Shown: one piece after another, positions 34,823 through 44,532 of the stretch
Numbering within the stretch: position 1 is the stretch's first letter
Layout: the number at the start of each line of letters is the position of its first letter
Assembly (NCBI GenBank): GCA_023400055.1
Contig: JAEXFN010000018.1
Location: 496,001-560,000, forward strand
DNA: 64,000 bases
Direction: 5' to 3'
Source of the DNA: Bacillota bacterium
GTDB taxonomy: Bacteria > Bacillota > UBA4882 > UBA8346
The notes under the pieces: generated by a model
The model's database searches: none
Seen by the model: only the letters and a program-made list of their open reading frames with translations
What the model was told of the DNA's origin: nothing
Made by a program: the position numbers and the translations under genes

Positions 34823-36610
34823 ATGAAAAAACTGATGAATTGGCAATTCACCATCAAAAACTTTGGCCGCTATTTCGCCCCGGTTTTCTTCCCCTTGATC
34901 ATCCTGGGCCTCTTTCTGAACTTTACGACCCGGAATTATCTGATCGCCGATACCACCCGCAAGGACCTCCTGGTTTTACAGAACATCCAAAATTACACCG
35001 ATCAGTTTTTCTTGATTTTGAACCGGATCCGGCTCGATTTCGAAATTGAAAACTCCCTGCAAGCCCTGTTGGCCAACGCCTTACGCCAACCCACCGATAA
35101 TATCGCGGCTTTTCAAGCGATCGAGCTGTTAAAGAATATTGCTTATAATCACACCAACTACAATCTGGCGGTAAAATCGATTTATCTGTATATTGACAAC
35201 CCTGCGGGGGCTTTTATCAGTTCCGACCAAGGCTACTCGCTGATTCAAGATTATTATGATCCGTCGTGGCTGAAAAGTTATCAGGCGCACCGGAACACTT
35301 CCAGAAACACCTGGGTCGAAACGCGCCAAGTCAATGACTCTACCTACTCTCTTCTCAATCCGCAAGCGATCGTGACGATTTATCAGAAATTTTCGCGCTC
35401 CATCAGCAGTAAAAATGCCGGCGTCATTGTTTTAAACATATCCCGCGCCAACCTGCTGGCCCAGATTAACTCGATCCCGCAGATTAAAAACCAGACCATC
35501 ATCGTCTGCGATGACCAAAATCAACCCATTCTGGTTACCGGAAACCGAATTCCGGTAGCGAAAACGACGATCGCCGCTATTTTCAAATCGGACGATGTTT
35601 TATTTCGGCTCGGCTCCCATTCCTATATTCGCACCAAAAGAGTCCTATCCAATTATAAGTGGGGCTTGGTCATTCTGACTCCGACCCGACAAGTTTTCAA
35701 CCGCCCGACCAAACTGGTTTTTTTAACGGTGATCGTCTTTGGCACATCCATTTTGATCGGGCTATGCATTGCGGCTTACATGGCCAAAATCAATCACCGG
35801 CGCTTGGAGGCGATCGTCAAAACCTTTCAGTCGGCCGAAACCGGCCAGCATTTTCCCAAACCAGCGCCGCCAATGAAAGATGAATATGATTTTATCCTGC
35901 AAAACATGGTGACGACCTTTGTGGAGCAGAAATATTTAAAAACCCAGTTGGCCGAGAAAAAGTACCGCTTGAAATATTTAGAGTTGCTGGCGCTTCAAGC
36001 CCAGATCAATCCGCATTTTTTATTTAACACGCTCAAAACGATTTACTGGATGAATCTGGCGCAAACCTCCGGCAAACCCAGCAGCGTCAGCCGGATGATC
36101 GAGAATTTGAGCGACCTTCTTTATTATGCTTTGGGGAATCCGGAGAAGCTGGTGACCCTGGAAGCGGAGATTCAGAATGGCATCAGTTACCTCGAGATTC
36201 AATCCGAACGCTATCCCGACAAATTCGAGGTTTCTTGGGAGTATGACGAATCCGTCCTGGCGAACCAGGTCCCCAAGTTAATCTTGCAACCGTTAATCGA
36301 AAACAGCATTGATCACGGTATTAAAGAAAAAACGGGGCGCTGCGTTTTGAAGATCCGGATATCCCTCCGGCGCGAGCGCATCCAAATCGCGGTGCTGGAT
36401 AACGGGATTGGAATCGCGCCCGCCAAATTGAAGGAAATTCGCGCCCGGTTTTCGCAAAAAGCGGACGCATCGGAGCATATCGGCCTCATCAATACCTACA
36501 AACGGCTGGCCTTGGTCTATAACGAAAACTTCAAAATGGTCATCCGCAGCAAATATCAAGCCGGCACGGTCGTATTGATCGATCTGCCGCGCACGATTTT
36601 CCCCGCCTAA
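34823..36610 (+). CDS. YesM-type sensor histidine kinase (cluster 1)
   Basis: Membrane sensor kinase of 595 residues. Two membrane helices (about 15-40 and 295-320) flank a roughly 250-residue extracytoplasmic sensor domain of dCache type. The His_kinase domain contains QINPHFLFNTLKTIYW (His near residue 397), and the ATPase domain has LILQPLIENSIDHG and VLDNGIGI. Such kinases sense oligosaccharides directly or via a binding protein. It is paired with the response regulator just upstream. Confidence 0.92.
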   Translation: MKKLMNWQFTIKNFGRYFAPVFFPLIILGLFLNFTTRNYLIADTTRKDLLVLQNIQNYTDQFFLILNRIRLDFEIENSLQALLANALRQPTDNIAAFQAIELLKNIAYNHTNYNLAVKSIYLYIDNPAGAFISSDQGYSLIQDYYDPSWLKSYQAHRNTSRNTWVETRQVNDSTYSLLNPQAIVTIYQKFSRSISSKNAGVIVLNISRANLLAQINSIPQIKNQTIIVCDDQNQPILVTGNRIPVAKTTIAAIFKSDDVLFRLGSHSYIRTKRVLSNYKWGLVILTPTRQVFNRPTKLVFLTVIVFGTSILIGLCIAAYMAKINHRRLEAIVKTFQSAETGQHFPKPAPPMKDEYDFILQNMVTTFVEQKYLKTQLAEKKYRLKYLELLALQAQINPHFLFNTLKTIYWMNLAQTSGKPSSVSRMIENLSDLLYYALGNPEKLVTLEAEIQNGISYLEIQSERYPDKFEVSWEYDESVLANQVPKLILQPLIENSIDHGIKEKTGRCVLKIRISLRRERIQIAVLDNGIGIAPAKLKEIRARFSQKADASEHIGLINTYKRLALVYNENFKMVIRSKYQAGTVVLIDLPRTIFPA

Positions 36611-36783
36611 ATCAGCCGGACGATAAAATACCCCATCAATTTTTTCTTACGCTAGATAGGTTGCCCTAAGTTTCGCTACCTTCAAAATCATTGCTGCCTA
36701 TTTCCTTGATTCATAAGTTTGAAATAAATACCGCGCTTCGTCCTTTTCCAGCCGTGCTTCACGGATGAAAAAGCCCGCGGCTT

Positions 36784-37000
36784 GGGCAAACATGCCCAAG
36801 CTTTGGGACAGTTTGCCCAAAGGTTGGGAAAGGATGCTCAAGGTTTGGGAAAGGATGCCCAAAGGTTGGGCAAGCATTCCCGGACCGTGGGCAAGCTTCC
36901 CCAAGCCTTGGGAAGACATTCCCAAACCTTGGGCGATCTGTCCCAAGCCTCGGGCAAGTTTCCCCGAGGACCATCCCCGCTTCCCCGGCGTTCATCCCGG
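36784..37000. repeat. 21-bp tandem array D of mini-hairpins
   Basis: The GGG trinucleotide recurs at 36784, 36805, 36826, 36847, 36868, 36889, 36910, 36931 and 36952, always 21 bp apart, and two looser units follow. Most units are themselves small inverted repeats such as TTGGGC-6nt-GCCCAA and TTTGGG-7nt-CCCAAA. All reading frames stay open over the array because of the period, but no start site, composition or neighbour argues for a protein. The array lies between convergent regulator genes and is unrelated in sequence to arrays A, B, I and II. Confidence 0.9.
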
Positions 37001-37083
37001 CTTCCAGCCGCTCTCCTCCTTTCGGATCACGACTTCTTTTATGCCGACCGCGGCCCATTATAAGAACCTCATGGCCTTGCTTT

Positions 37084-37155
37084 CATTATCCTATCGAAAA
37101 GCATGGAAAACAAAGGGCTGTTTTAAGATCCTGTCATGTCCTTTTTAAGCTTTTA
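37084..37155. repeat. Dispersed promoter-like repeat, copy 1
   Basis: A 72-bp segment matching 44461-44532 without gaps; the inner CAAAGGGCT...TTTTTAAG part is about 80 percent identical. On the minus strand both copies read as TTGNNT, 17 bp, GATAAT. Here the reading would run into array D. The rest of the gap up to the regulator stop at 37229 shows nothing else. Confidence 0.6.
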
Positions 37156-37228
37156 TCGCAAGCATCAAAAGATCCCACCTTTGAAAAAAGAGACGGGCCG
37201 GTTTCCACTGTTTCCTCGGATCGATGTC

Positions 37229-38821
37229 TTATGCCCGGCCCGCCTTTTTCTTGAATTCACTGGGCCGGCATCCGGCAAACTTCTCGAATAATTTGCTGAA
37301 GTAGTTGGTATCGCTGTATCCTACCCGCTCGCATACCTCATACACCTTGAGATCGGTCTTCTCCAAAAGCTCTTTGGCGCGATTGATCCGCAGTTTCATC
37401 AGGTAATTCAGGTAGGTGTCGCCGGTTTTCTCCTTAAATAGCTGGCTGAGGTAATAAGGGTTCATGAAGAATTTGCCGGAAAGTTCCGCCAGGCTGATGT
37501 CCTTATCGAAATTTTCGACGATATATTCCTTGACATCCGCAATGATATCCTTTTTAACCGGCATTTTGCAGGCGGATTTCAATTCGATGATGCGCCCGAT
37601 GGTATCAATCAGCCAATTTTTCAGCTGATCCAGGGTTTTAAAACTGGAAATGCTATCGAGGAATAAGATATTCTTACCCAAAAACTCATGAAGCTGCAAC
37701 TGCGTAGCCGGCAGCTTCCTAATCCCCGACAGAATAATATTCAAGCATTGAAGCTGCAGGTCCGCAAGGCTTAAATCCTTATCCTCCGCCATTTTAGCGA
37801 AGATGCCCCGCACAATCTCGCCGCAGCCCCGGATGTCCATATCGCCGATACATGCTTCCAGGCTGGCGATATCTTCCGGGGATACCGCCCTGCGGCTCCC
37901 GGCGATCTTTTGAATCTCCCGATAGGGAATCAGCGAACCGGCGCCTTTAATGACCTTATAATCCAGCGCATGGCGTACTTCTTCGAAGGACTTGCTCATT
38001 CCAGTGATATCGCCGTAGATGAGGCCGACGGCGGCGGTGACCGGAATCGCCAATTTCCCGGCGATTTCGCGCCGAACCCTGTCGATGGACGCAACCAGCC
38101 GCGCATAATCGATGGGCGCGTGATGAGACACGACTATGACGATCTGTATTTTTGAGTATTGCAAGGCAACCGTATTGGAGTATTGGCTTAAGCCCGTCCT
38201 AATTCCCTCGGCCAACTCGGGAAAGAGGCTCCCCGTCAGCTCCGGCGCCGCACCGTTTAGTTCCAGCATGACGCAGGCGTACTGCCGCTGGGCTACCGGA
38301 AAACCGCAGGAATCCAGCAAATCGATCATCGAAGCGGACCCATCCGCGGAGTCAAGCATCTCCCGCAGCACAAATTCCTGCATATTCTGCCTATTGCTTT
38401 GCACGGCATCCTCCAGGCGCTGAAGCTCAAGGTTTCTGGCCTTTTCGGCCTCAATGTCCGAGCCCGCTTTGCCGATGGCCGCCAATAATTCTTCCTCCTC
38501 CACCGGTTTGTTAATATAGAACTTGACTCCCAGCCCCATCGCATTCCTGGCATATTCGAATTCGGAATAGCCGCTGAGAATAATGAACCGGGCGTTGCAG
38601 CCCGCCTCATCCAAGCGGCGGATCATCGCAAGACCGTCCGCCTGCGGCATGCGAATATCCGTTAAAATGATGTCCGGTTTGACCTGCATGGCCAGATCGA
38701 AGCCCTGCGCGCCATTGTAGGCAACCCCGGCAACGGTACAGTCCGGCATATTGCGCTGGATAATGAGTCTCAGTCCCTCGGTGATTCCCTGTTCATCATC
38801 GACAATTAAAATGCTGTACAT
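37229..38821 (-). CDS. YesN/AraC-type response regulator (cluster 2)
   Basis: Response regulator of 530 residues. The receiver (1-120) has Asp55 in DIILTDIRMPQADG. A long central region (about 130-420) includes a GGDEF-like degenerate segment as in other YesN proteins. The C-terminal AraC domain (about 428-527) has NPYYLSQLFKEKTGDTYL and CERVGYSDTNYFSKLFEKFAG. It lies 18 bp after its kinase and is the last gene of the permease, permease, binding protein, kinase, regulator series. Confidence 0.93.
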   Translation of the reverse strand: MYSILIVDDEQGITEGLRLIIQRNMPDCTVAGVAYNGAQGFDLAMQVKPDIILTDIRMPQADGLAMIRRLDEAGCNARFIILSGYSEFEYARNAMGLGVKFYINKPVEEEELLAAIGKAGSDIEAEKARNLELQRLEDAVQSNRQNMQEFVLREMLDSADGSASMIDLLDSCGFPVAQRQYACVMLELNGAAPELTGSLFPELAEGIRTGLSQYSNTVALQYSKIQIVIVVSHHAPIDYARLVASIDRVRREIAGKLAIPVTAAVGLIYGDITGMSKSFEEVRHALDYKVIKGAGSLIPYREIQKIAGSRRAVSPEDIASLEACIGDMDIRGCGEIVRGIFAKMAEDKDLSLADLQLQCLNIILSGIRKLPATQLQLHEFLGKNILFLDSISSFKTLDQLKNWLIDTIGRIIELKSACKMPVKKDIIADVKEYIVENFDKDISLAELSGKFFMNPYYLSQLFKEKTGDTYLNYLMKLRINRAKELLEKTDLKVYEVCERVGYSDTNYFSKLFEKFAGCRPSEFKKKAGRA

Positions 38822-38839
38822 CTGCCTGCTCCTGTGTTA

Positions 38840-40645
38840 TCAGTAACCCGATTGTTGCGGAATCTTCAGTTCGATAACCGTACCCGAGCCATTGCTTGAA
38901 ACGACCCGCAAATAATAATCGTCGCCATAGTGCAATTTGATACGTTCCGCGATATTCTTCAGTCCGATGCTTTCTTCAGCGTTTTCACCCTTTAAATCCA
39001 GTTTCAGCTTGTCGGACTCCGCCTCCATCAGCAGTTTGTTCATTTCTGCCGTTTTTTCGGCCGACATTCCGATCCCATTGTCCCGGACCCGGATCACGAT
39101 ATCGTTCTCTTTGGTGATTTCCCCCTCGATAATGATGGCGAGGGAAGTGTCGTCACCCCGGAAGCCGTGAACGATGCTGTTTTCAATTATCGGCTGGAAA
39201 ACCAGCGCAATGATGCGGGAGTTTCTGATGGCCTCAGCGAGCCGCACCTCCAGGCTGAACCGATCGTTGAAGCGGATGTTTTGAAGCCGGATATAGTTCT
39301 CGGCATACTCCAGTTCATTCCCGATCAGGTTCGGATCGGCTTCCTTCCCCAGGGTCATTTTGAACATCCGCGCCAGAATCTTGATCATCACCGCCACCTC
39401 GTCCTCGCCCTTCACCAGCGCCTTCATGCGGATGGATTCCAGCGTATTGTAGAGCATATGCGGGTTGATTTGCGCCTGGAGCGCGAGAAACTTGGCGTTT
39501 TTCTGCTTAATCTGGGCGATGTATACATCCTCGATTAAGGTCTTGATTTTGGTGATCATACGATTATAGCTGGTGATCAAAGCGCCGATTTCGTCATTGG
39601 CATGATTCTTGATGGTCCAATATTGGCCTTCTTCCACCAATTTCATATTTCCCTGCAGGTTTTTAACCGGTCGGGTGATCGTGTAGCTGAAAAGTATCGA
39701 GGTTACGATAATCAGCAAGATGCAGATTAAAACCGCCGAGAACGTGACATAATTGATCTTGCCGATCTTAAACAGCAGTTTGCTGCGGGGGATTTCCGCA
39801 TTGACCATCAGCTTGCCCCGCTGGGTTTTATTGGACATCAGGATATAGTCTTGCTTGCTTTTATTCCCCGGCTGTTTATAGCCGTGGTTCAACACCTGTC
39901 CCCAGGTCATCCGGGCGCTCGCTACATCCGAGTCATAGAGCACCCCTTGCTGATCATTGGTCACGGTAAGCTTGATATTATAGTCATTTCTGGCGATCAA
40001 GAAATTATCGTTTAAGCGAATTAAGCTCAAAGGATCCAGGTCAATCAGCAAAACGCCCGAATATGCGCCATTCGAATTCAGAATAACCCGCCCCACCGTT
40101 AATACGTAACCATCGTTCTGGCTGTCATAATACGATTTATCATGAATCGAGGTTATGACCAGCTTGTCTTCGGACTTCAGTATCCGCCTGAACCAAAGCT
40201 GTTCTTGGAGTTTGGTCGCATTTACCGTATCACTCGCCCCATATTGGTATAAATTGCTTTGGGCGCTGAGCAACATCAGGCATTTAATTTCCGGTTTCAA
40301 GGTTTGCAGGCGCATCATCAGCTTCTGGATCAGCAGCTGGTTATTGACCAGCTCAATCATGGAGGCATTGGCTTCATTGTTTAAGCGGTTAATGACATCG
40401 TTATCCACCAGCGCCGATTTGGTGATTTTATCGTATTGATCGATAAAATCATCGATATTGGTAACGATCTGGGAATTGAAAATGGCGGCAAACTCCAGCG
40501 AGGCGTCTTCCAGACTCTTGACGGAAAAGTTATAAATGGTGAAACTGGCCACCAACAAAGGAATGATGCAGGCCAGCAAGTAACTGAGCATCAGTTTGTT
40601 ATAAAGCTTTAAGTTCTTGGTGATGGCTTGCACCGGATTTTTCAC
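38840..40645 (-). CDS. YesM-type sensor histidine kinase (cluster 2)
   Basis: Sensor kinase of 601 residues with two membrane helices (about 17-40 and 290-315) around an extracytoplasmic sensor domain. A HAMP domain (about 315-370) follows, then the His_kinase domain with QINPHMLYNTLESIRM (His near 395) and an ATPase domain with VFQPIIENSIVHG and VRDNGIGM. It sits between the binding-protein gene and its regulator, all on one strand, so sensing probably concerns the transported saccharide. Confidence 0.93.
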   Translation of the reverse strand: MKNPVQAITKNLKLYNKLMLSYLLACIIPLLVASFTIYNFSVKSLEDASLEFAAIFNSQIVTNIDDFIDQYDKITKSALVDNDVINRLNNEANASMIELVNNQLLIQKLMMRLQTLKPEIKCLMLLSAQSNLYQYGASDTVNATKLQEQLWFRRILKSEDKLVITSIHDKSYYDSQNDGYVLTVGRVILNSNGAYSGVLLIDLDPLSLIRLNDNFLIARNDYNIKLTVTNDQQGVLYDSDVASARMTWGQVLNHGYKQPGNKSKQDYILMSNKTQRGKLMVNAEIPRSKLLFKIGKINYVTFSAVLICILLIIVTSILFSYTITRPVKNLQGNMKLVEEGQYWTIKNHANDEIGALITSYNRMITKIKTLIEDVYIAQIKQKNAKFLALQAQINPHMLYNTLESIRMKALVKGEDEVAVMIKILARMFKMTLGKEADPNLIGNELEYAENYIRLQNIRFNDRFSLEVRLAEAIRNSRIIALVFQPIIENSIVHGFRGDDTSLAIIIEGEITKENDIVIRVRDNGIGMSAEKTAEMNKLLMEAESDKLKLDLKGENAEESIGLKNIAERIKLHYGDDYYLRVVSSNGSGTVIELKIPQQSGY

Positions 40646-40715
40646 TTGTGCTTCCTCTTATCGCAATTTTATCCAATCATTATTATACTATGATATCCGG
40701 TGGCAAATTAGCGGA

Positions 40716-40757
40716 AAACCAGAGAAGAGCGCCATAGCCGACCCGCTTCCCTGGTTT
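40716..40757 (-). terminator. Hairpin between cluster 2 binding protein and kinase
   Basis: AAACCAG-A-GAAG pairs with CTTC-C-CTGGTTT (one mismatch) around an 18-nt loop, 36 bp after the binding-protein stop. It probably limits read-through from the abundant transporter transcript into the regulator genes. Confidence 0.5.
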
Positions 40758-40792
40758 CCCCGATCATTTACGGATGTTTTTTATGAGGAATT

Positions 40793-42325
40793 CTACTTTC
40801 TTCCGACTTTGGCGTACCATTCCCTGGCTCGCTTGGTGACTTCTTCTCCGCCGGTTTTATGCCATTTTTCCACGAATTCATCGAATTTGCCGATCGGATA
40901 TTCGCCGGTGACAATCTTCGATGCGTATTCCAAATAGAGGGTCCGGTTCTGGATATCGGGGTAATTCTCATAAATGCTATTCGGGATACCATCACCCGCG
41001 ACGTGCTTCCCGTATTTTTGATTGTCTTTCAGACTTTGGATGCACTGGTCAAACATCCATTTTCGTTCAGAACCGTTATTGGCATAAAGCTTGGTGGTAA
41101 AGTCCAGTGAGGCAATATCTTCCCAGGGTCTAAACAATAGATTTTGCTGCTTGGTTTTATCGAGCGGCAGAAGTACCCGCTTGCCATTTTCCACCTTACT
41201 GTGCATGCCATTCACTCCGAAATAGAAATCAAACCATAACTTCTTATTCGCATATGCATCCAACGCTTTAAAGACCGCATCGATCTTCGCCTGGTCTTTT
41301 TGATTTTTAATGACCCACCATGGCGTTTTGACTTTTTGCACTGGATAAAAGCCCTGATATCCCGGGGCGCTGATGGCGGGAAGCACTGCATAAACCGGCT
41401 TGATACCGAAAGAAAGGTTAATCGGCTCCAACATTTCATTTTCAGCTTGTACCCAATGGTAGTACACGCCCACCCGGTTCGCTTTGATCTTCCCTTCCCA
41501 TCTCGTCTTATCATTGAGGAGTGTTTCCTTATCCATCAGACCTTTCTCGTATAACGAGTGAATAAATTGCAGGGCAGCCTTCATATTGGGTGTTACGGCC
41601 GCGTAAGTCAGCTTGCCGTCATAAATATCCCACATGGGATTGCCCTCCCACATGGCCAAACCGTACATTCCAAACAGATGATCCATCCATTTGAGCTGTT
41701 GGCGTCCGCCGGTGGGGATCTCGTCTTTCTGCCCGTTCCCGTTGGGGTCTTTATCCCGGAACGCTTCGAGCACTTTTATGAAATCCGCCTGCGTTTTCGG
41801 CATGGGAAGCTTCAATTTGTCCAGCCAGTCCTTGCGGATCAACCCGCCCATCAGGCAATAGTCCAAAGTGGCGGGAATCGCATAGATACGGCCTTTTCCA
41901 TTGGGATCATACGAACGCATGACATCCCATGCTTCCTTGGGGATCGCTTTCCACAAATGCGGCGCTTTCTTTGGCAGTAGATCGGTAAGGTCCAGGATGG
42001 CTCCGTTTTTGGCCAGGTCGACCTCGATTCCATTCCATGGCGTAAACAGATCTGGCATTTCACCGGCGGCAATTTTCAGATTCAACTGTTGAAGATAAGT
42101 AATGCCCCCGTTCCACTCGACATAAGGTTGAATAATGCCTACGCCCATCTTCCGTTTATAAAGGTTATACAGAGGGCTGCCTTTCTCGACCGGCAAGTAA
42201 CCGATATTCGTGCTCCAGACTTCAATATCCACGGTTTTATCGGGTTTTGGCGCACCATACACGGCAATGGACGACACGGCGATCAGCGCCACCATGGCTA
42301 ATACGAAAAACCTTTTGAACAGCAT
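40793..42325 (-). CDS. LplA-like sugar-binding protein (cluster 2)
   Basis: Large binding protein of 510 residues, in the size range of the LplA/YtcQ group that handles complex oligosaccharides. A signal peptide (about 1-24, ending VYG-APK) is present without a lipobox. FTPWNGIEVDLAKNGAILDLTDLLPKKAPH and the AFRDKDPNGNGQKDEIP calcium-like loop are typical of this group. AGGGAGGAAAG precedes the ATG. It is transcribed after the two permeases, the reverse of clusters 1, 3 and 4. Confidence 0.92.
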   Translation of the reverse strand: MLFKRFFVLAMVALIAVSSIAVYGAPKPDKTVDIEVWSTNIGYLPVEKGSPLYNLYKRKMGVGIIQPYVEWNGGITYLQQLNLKIAAGEMPDLFTPWNGIEVDLAKNGAILDLTDLLPKKAPHLWKAIPKEAWDVMRSYDPNGKGRIYAIPATLDYCLMGGLIRKDWLDKLKLPMPKTQADFIKVLEAFRDKDPNGNGQKDEIPTGGRQQLKWMDHLFGMYGLAMWEGNPMWDIYDGKLTYAAVTPNMKAALQFIHSLYEKGLMDKETLLNDKTRWEGKIKANRVGVYYHWVQAENEMLEPINLSFGIKPVYAVLPAISAPGYQGFYPVQKVKTPWWVIKNQKDQAKIDAVFKALDAYANKKLWFDFYFGVNGMHSKVENGKRVLLPLDKTKQQNLLFRPWEDIASLDFTTKLYANNGSERKWMFDQCIQSLKDNQKYGKHVAGDGIPNSIYENYPDIQNRTLYLEYASKIVTGEYPIGKFDEFVEKWHKTGGEEVTKRAREWYAKVGRK

Positions 42326-42413
42326 TTACTTTCCTCCCTTTTTTTAGAAGCCATGTGATAAAGTCTTTCGAATCGGAAAAATCTTTATGAAGTCCATTTT
42401 AACGACTTTATCA

Positions 42414-42477
42414 CTTGCTTCTCTGAGCTTTTGTGTTCAACCCCACCTTCGGCGGGGTTTATCACAACACTTTTAGG
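42414..42477. repeat. Dispersed hairpin element, copy 2
   Basis: Second copy of the element at 1931-1994. Here the hairpin arms are CCCCACC/GGCGGGG, so two base pairs differ from copy 1 by paired substitutions. It lies between the LplC-type permease and the binding-protein gene. Confidence 0.7.
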
Positions 42478-42571
42478 AAACTTGAGATAACAAGTTTGAT
42501 AAGCTGCTATTTCACCTCCTGTCCTTTTGATCTCCTAGCATACTAAAATCCGGTTACTGGAGTAAACCCGC

Positions 42572-43438
42572 CTACCCTTTTAAAGAGCCCAGCATTGCAC
42601 CCTTTACGAAGTATTTCTGAAGATACGGATAGACCGCAACGATCGTCAGGATCGCGTAGATGACCGTCGCTGAGCGCAATGTCCGCTCACTGTAATTGAT
42701 GCCTGCCATCGATGCCGTGGTCGATAATTCGCTGCCATCGCTGATCATCTGGCGGATCTTTAATTGCAGAGGGAAAAGGTGCATATCCTGGATAAATAGC
42801 AACGGATGCTGGAACTGGTTCCATACTGTAACCGCGTAGAACAGTCCCAAGGTAGCCAATACCGCCTTCGAGGAAGGAAGCACGATTCGGAAAAGCACCT
42901 GGAAAGGTCCGCAGCCTTCCAGCATCGCCGCTTCCTCGAGCTCTACCGGGAATTGTTTGAAAAAGGTCCGCATGATCGCCAGATTGTAGGCGCTTAAAAT
43001 ATGGGGCAAGATCAGCACCAACGGGTTATTGAACAGCCCGATATTTCTTAAGGTCAAGAAATAGGGCACAATGGGAGCCTTAAAGATCATCGTGATGATC
43101 ACTCCCAGCATGATGACTTTCCCGAGCCGGAATTCCTTTTTGGAAAGCGGGTACGCCATCAGTGCCGTAACCAGCAGCGCCAAAAACGTGGCGGTTAAGG
43201 TGGAAAGCAGTGTAATTTCATAAGAGCGCCACAAATCGGCATTGGTCAGGATATATTGCCACGAAGCAAAAGTGAATTGGACCGGCCAAAGGGAGACCAG
43301 GTTCATGTCCGACGCCGCTCTTGAGCTGAAAGACATGGCCACCACGGATATCAGTGGAATAAGCGCAAGAACTGCTACTATACACAAGACAAATGTATTT
43401 ATATATTGAAATGCTCTGTCGTTGGTCGATTCGCGCAT
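42572..43438 (-). CDS. LplC/YtcP-type sugar permease (cluster 2)
   Basis: Permease of 288 residues with six helices; the EAA loop reads ELEEAAMLEGCGPFQVLFRIVLP (about 175-197). The ending YFVKGAMLGSLKG is characteristic of this permease type. The ATG at 43438 lies two bases after the upstream TAG; an in-frame TTG nine bases earlier is less likely. It acts with the LplB-type permease and the binding protein at 40793. Confidence 0.93.
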   Translation of the reverse strand: MRESTNDRAFQYINTFVLCIVAVLALIPLISVVAMSFSSRAASDMNLVSLWPVQFTFASWQYILTNADLWRSYEITLLSTLTATFLALLVTALMAYPLSKKEFRLGKVIMLGVIITMIFKAPIVPYFLTLRNIGLFNNPLVLILPHILSAYNLAIMRTFFKQFPVELEEAAMLEGCGPFQVLFRIVLPSSKAVLATLGLFYAVTVWNQFQHPLLFIQDMHLFPLQLKIRQMISDGSELSTTASMAGINYSERTLRSATVIYAILTIVAVYPYLQKYFVKGAMLGSLKG

Positions 43439-43440
43439 GA

Positions 43441-44409
43441 CTACCAAAGGCCCCCATCCGAAAATTTGTTGGCGAGCTTGTTGAATATGAATACCAGTAT
43501 AAACCCGATGGTCGATTGGAATAATCCCACCGCCGTGGTAAAACTGTATTGGGCTTGCTGGATGCCCACCCGGTAAACGAAGGTGTCAAATATATCCCCG
43601 GTGTTATAGGTCATCGGCGTCAGAAGATTGTATACCTGTTCGAAGCCCAGATCCATGAAGCTTCCGATGTTGAGCAGCAGAAGGATCAGGATGGTGGGAA
43701 TGAGCAACGGAAAAGTGATGTAGCGAATCTGTTTCAATCGTGAGGCACCGTCGATCATGGCCGATTCATACAGCGCCGGGTCGATGCCGCTCATTGCCGC
43801 CAAGTAGATTACCGTGCCCCACCCCGCCTCTTTCCAGATGGATGAGATGACATAAACGGTTCTGAAGTATGACGAATCTTGCATAATCAAGATCGGTTCC
43901 ATGCCAAACAAGGCTCTGATACTGTTAAACAAACCGCCCATTCCGAAGATGTCGAAGATCAGCCCGGCAATAATGACCCATGACAAGAAGTAAGGGATAT
44001 ACACCGCAGTCTGGATGGACTTTTTCAGAAGTTTGCCGCGGACTTCGTTCATCATTAACGCCAGCACGATCGGGATCGGAAACAAAAACAGCGTTCGGTA
44101 CAATCCCAATAGCAATGTGTTGGTGAAGACTCTCCAAAAATCCGGATAATTAAGCAAAGCCTGAAAATGTTTCCATCCCACCCAGGGACTGTCGCCAAAG
44201 CCTTTGAAGATGGAATAATCCTTAAAAGCGATCACCGTCCCCAGCATGGGAATGTACCTGAAGATAATGAAAAATAAGACTCCCGGCATTACCATCACGT
44301 AATACGGCCAATATTTTTGCATATTACCCAAAAGCCCGGACCCGTCCGGTAATGGAACTGTTCCTCCCTTTGTCCCGGAAGCGCTGATTGACATCGTGGT
44401 TTTGGACAT
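43441..44409 (-). CDS. LplB-type sugar permease (cluster 2)
   Basis: Permease of 322 residues; after a 30-residue hydrophilic N-terminus, six helices follow. The EAA loop IDPALYESAMIDGASRLKQIRYITFP lies at about 210-235, and LLTPMTYNTGDIFDTFVYRVGI, typical of LplB, lies at about 265-286. It is first in the cluster 2 transcript. A TTGCCT-17bp-GATAAT promoter lies 46-80 bp upstream. Confidence 0.93.
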   Translation of the reverse strand: MSKTTMSISASGTKGGTVPLPDGSGLLGNMQKYWPYYVMVMPGVLFFIIFRYIPMLGTVIAFKDYSIFKGFGDSPWVGWKHFQALLNYPDFWRVFTNTLLLGLYRTLFLFPIPIVLALMMNEVRGKLLKKSIQTAVYIPYFLSWVIIAGLIFDIFGMGGLFNSIRALFGMEPILIMQDSSYFRTVYVISSIWKEAGWGTVIYLAAMSGIDPALYESAMIDGASRLKQIRYITFPLLIPTILILLLLNIGSFMDLGFEQVYNLLTPMTYNTGDIFDTFVYRVGIQQAQYSFTTAVGLFQSTIGFILVFIFNKLANKFSDGGLW

Positions 44410-44460
44410 TGCAAGGCTCCTCGAAAAAAATATTTAACAAATCCGTTTCATGATCATCAT

Positions 44461-44532
44461 CATTATCCCCGAGAGCGCCCCAAAAGGCAAAGGGCTATTT
44501 TTAGATCCTACCATGGCATTTTTAAGTTTTCT
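44461..44532. repeat. Dispersed promoter-like repeat, copy 2, with cluster 2 promoter
   Basis: The same 72-bp repeat as 37084-37155. On the minus strand it contains TTGCCT (plus-strand 44485-44490) and GATAAT (44462-44467), 17 bp apart, about 50 bp before the lplB-type start. This is a good sigma-A promoter for cluster 2. An inverted pair CAAAGGGC (44488-44495)/GCCCTTTG (44561-44568) overlaps it. Confidence 0.6.

Noticed and set aside
36698..37148. Heptad-repeat proteins over array D (three frames)
   Set aside because: Open frames arise in several frames at once from the 21-bp hairpin units; coding cannot be assigned to any one.
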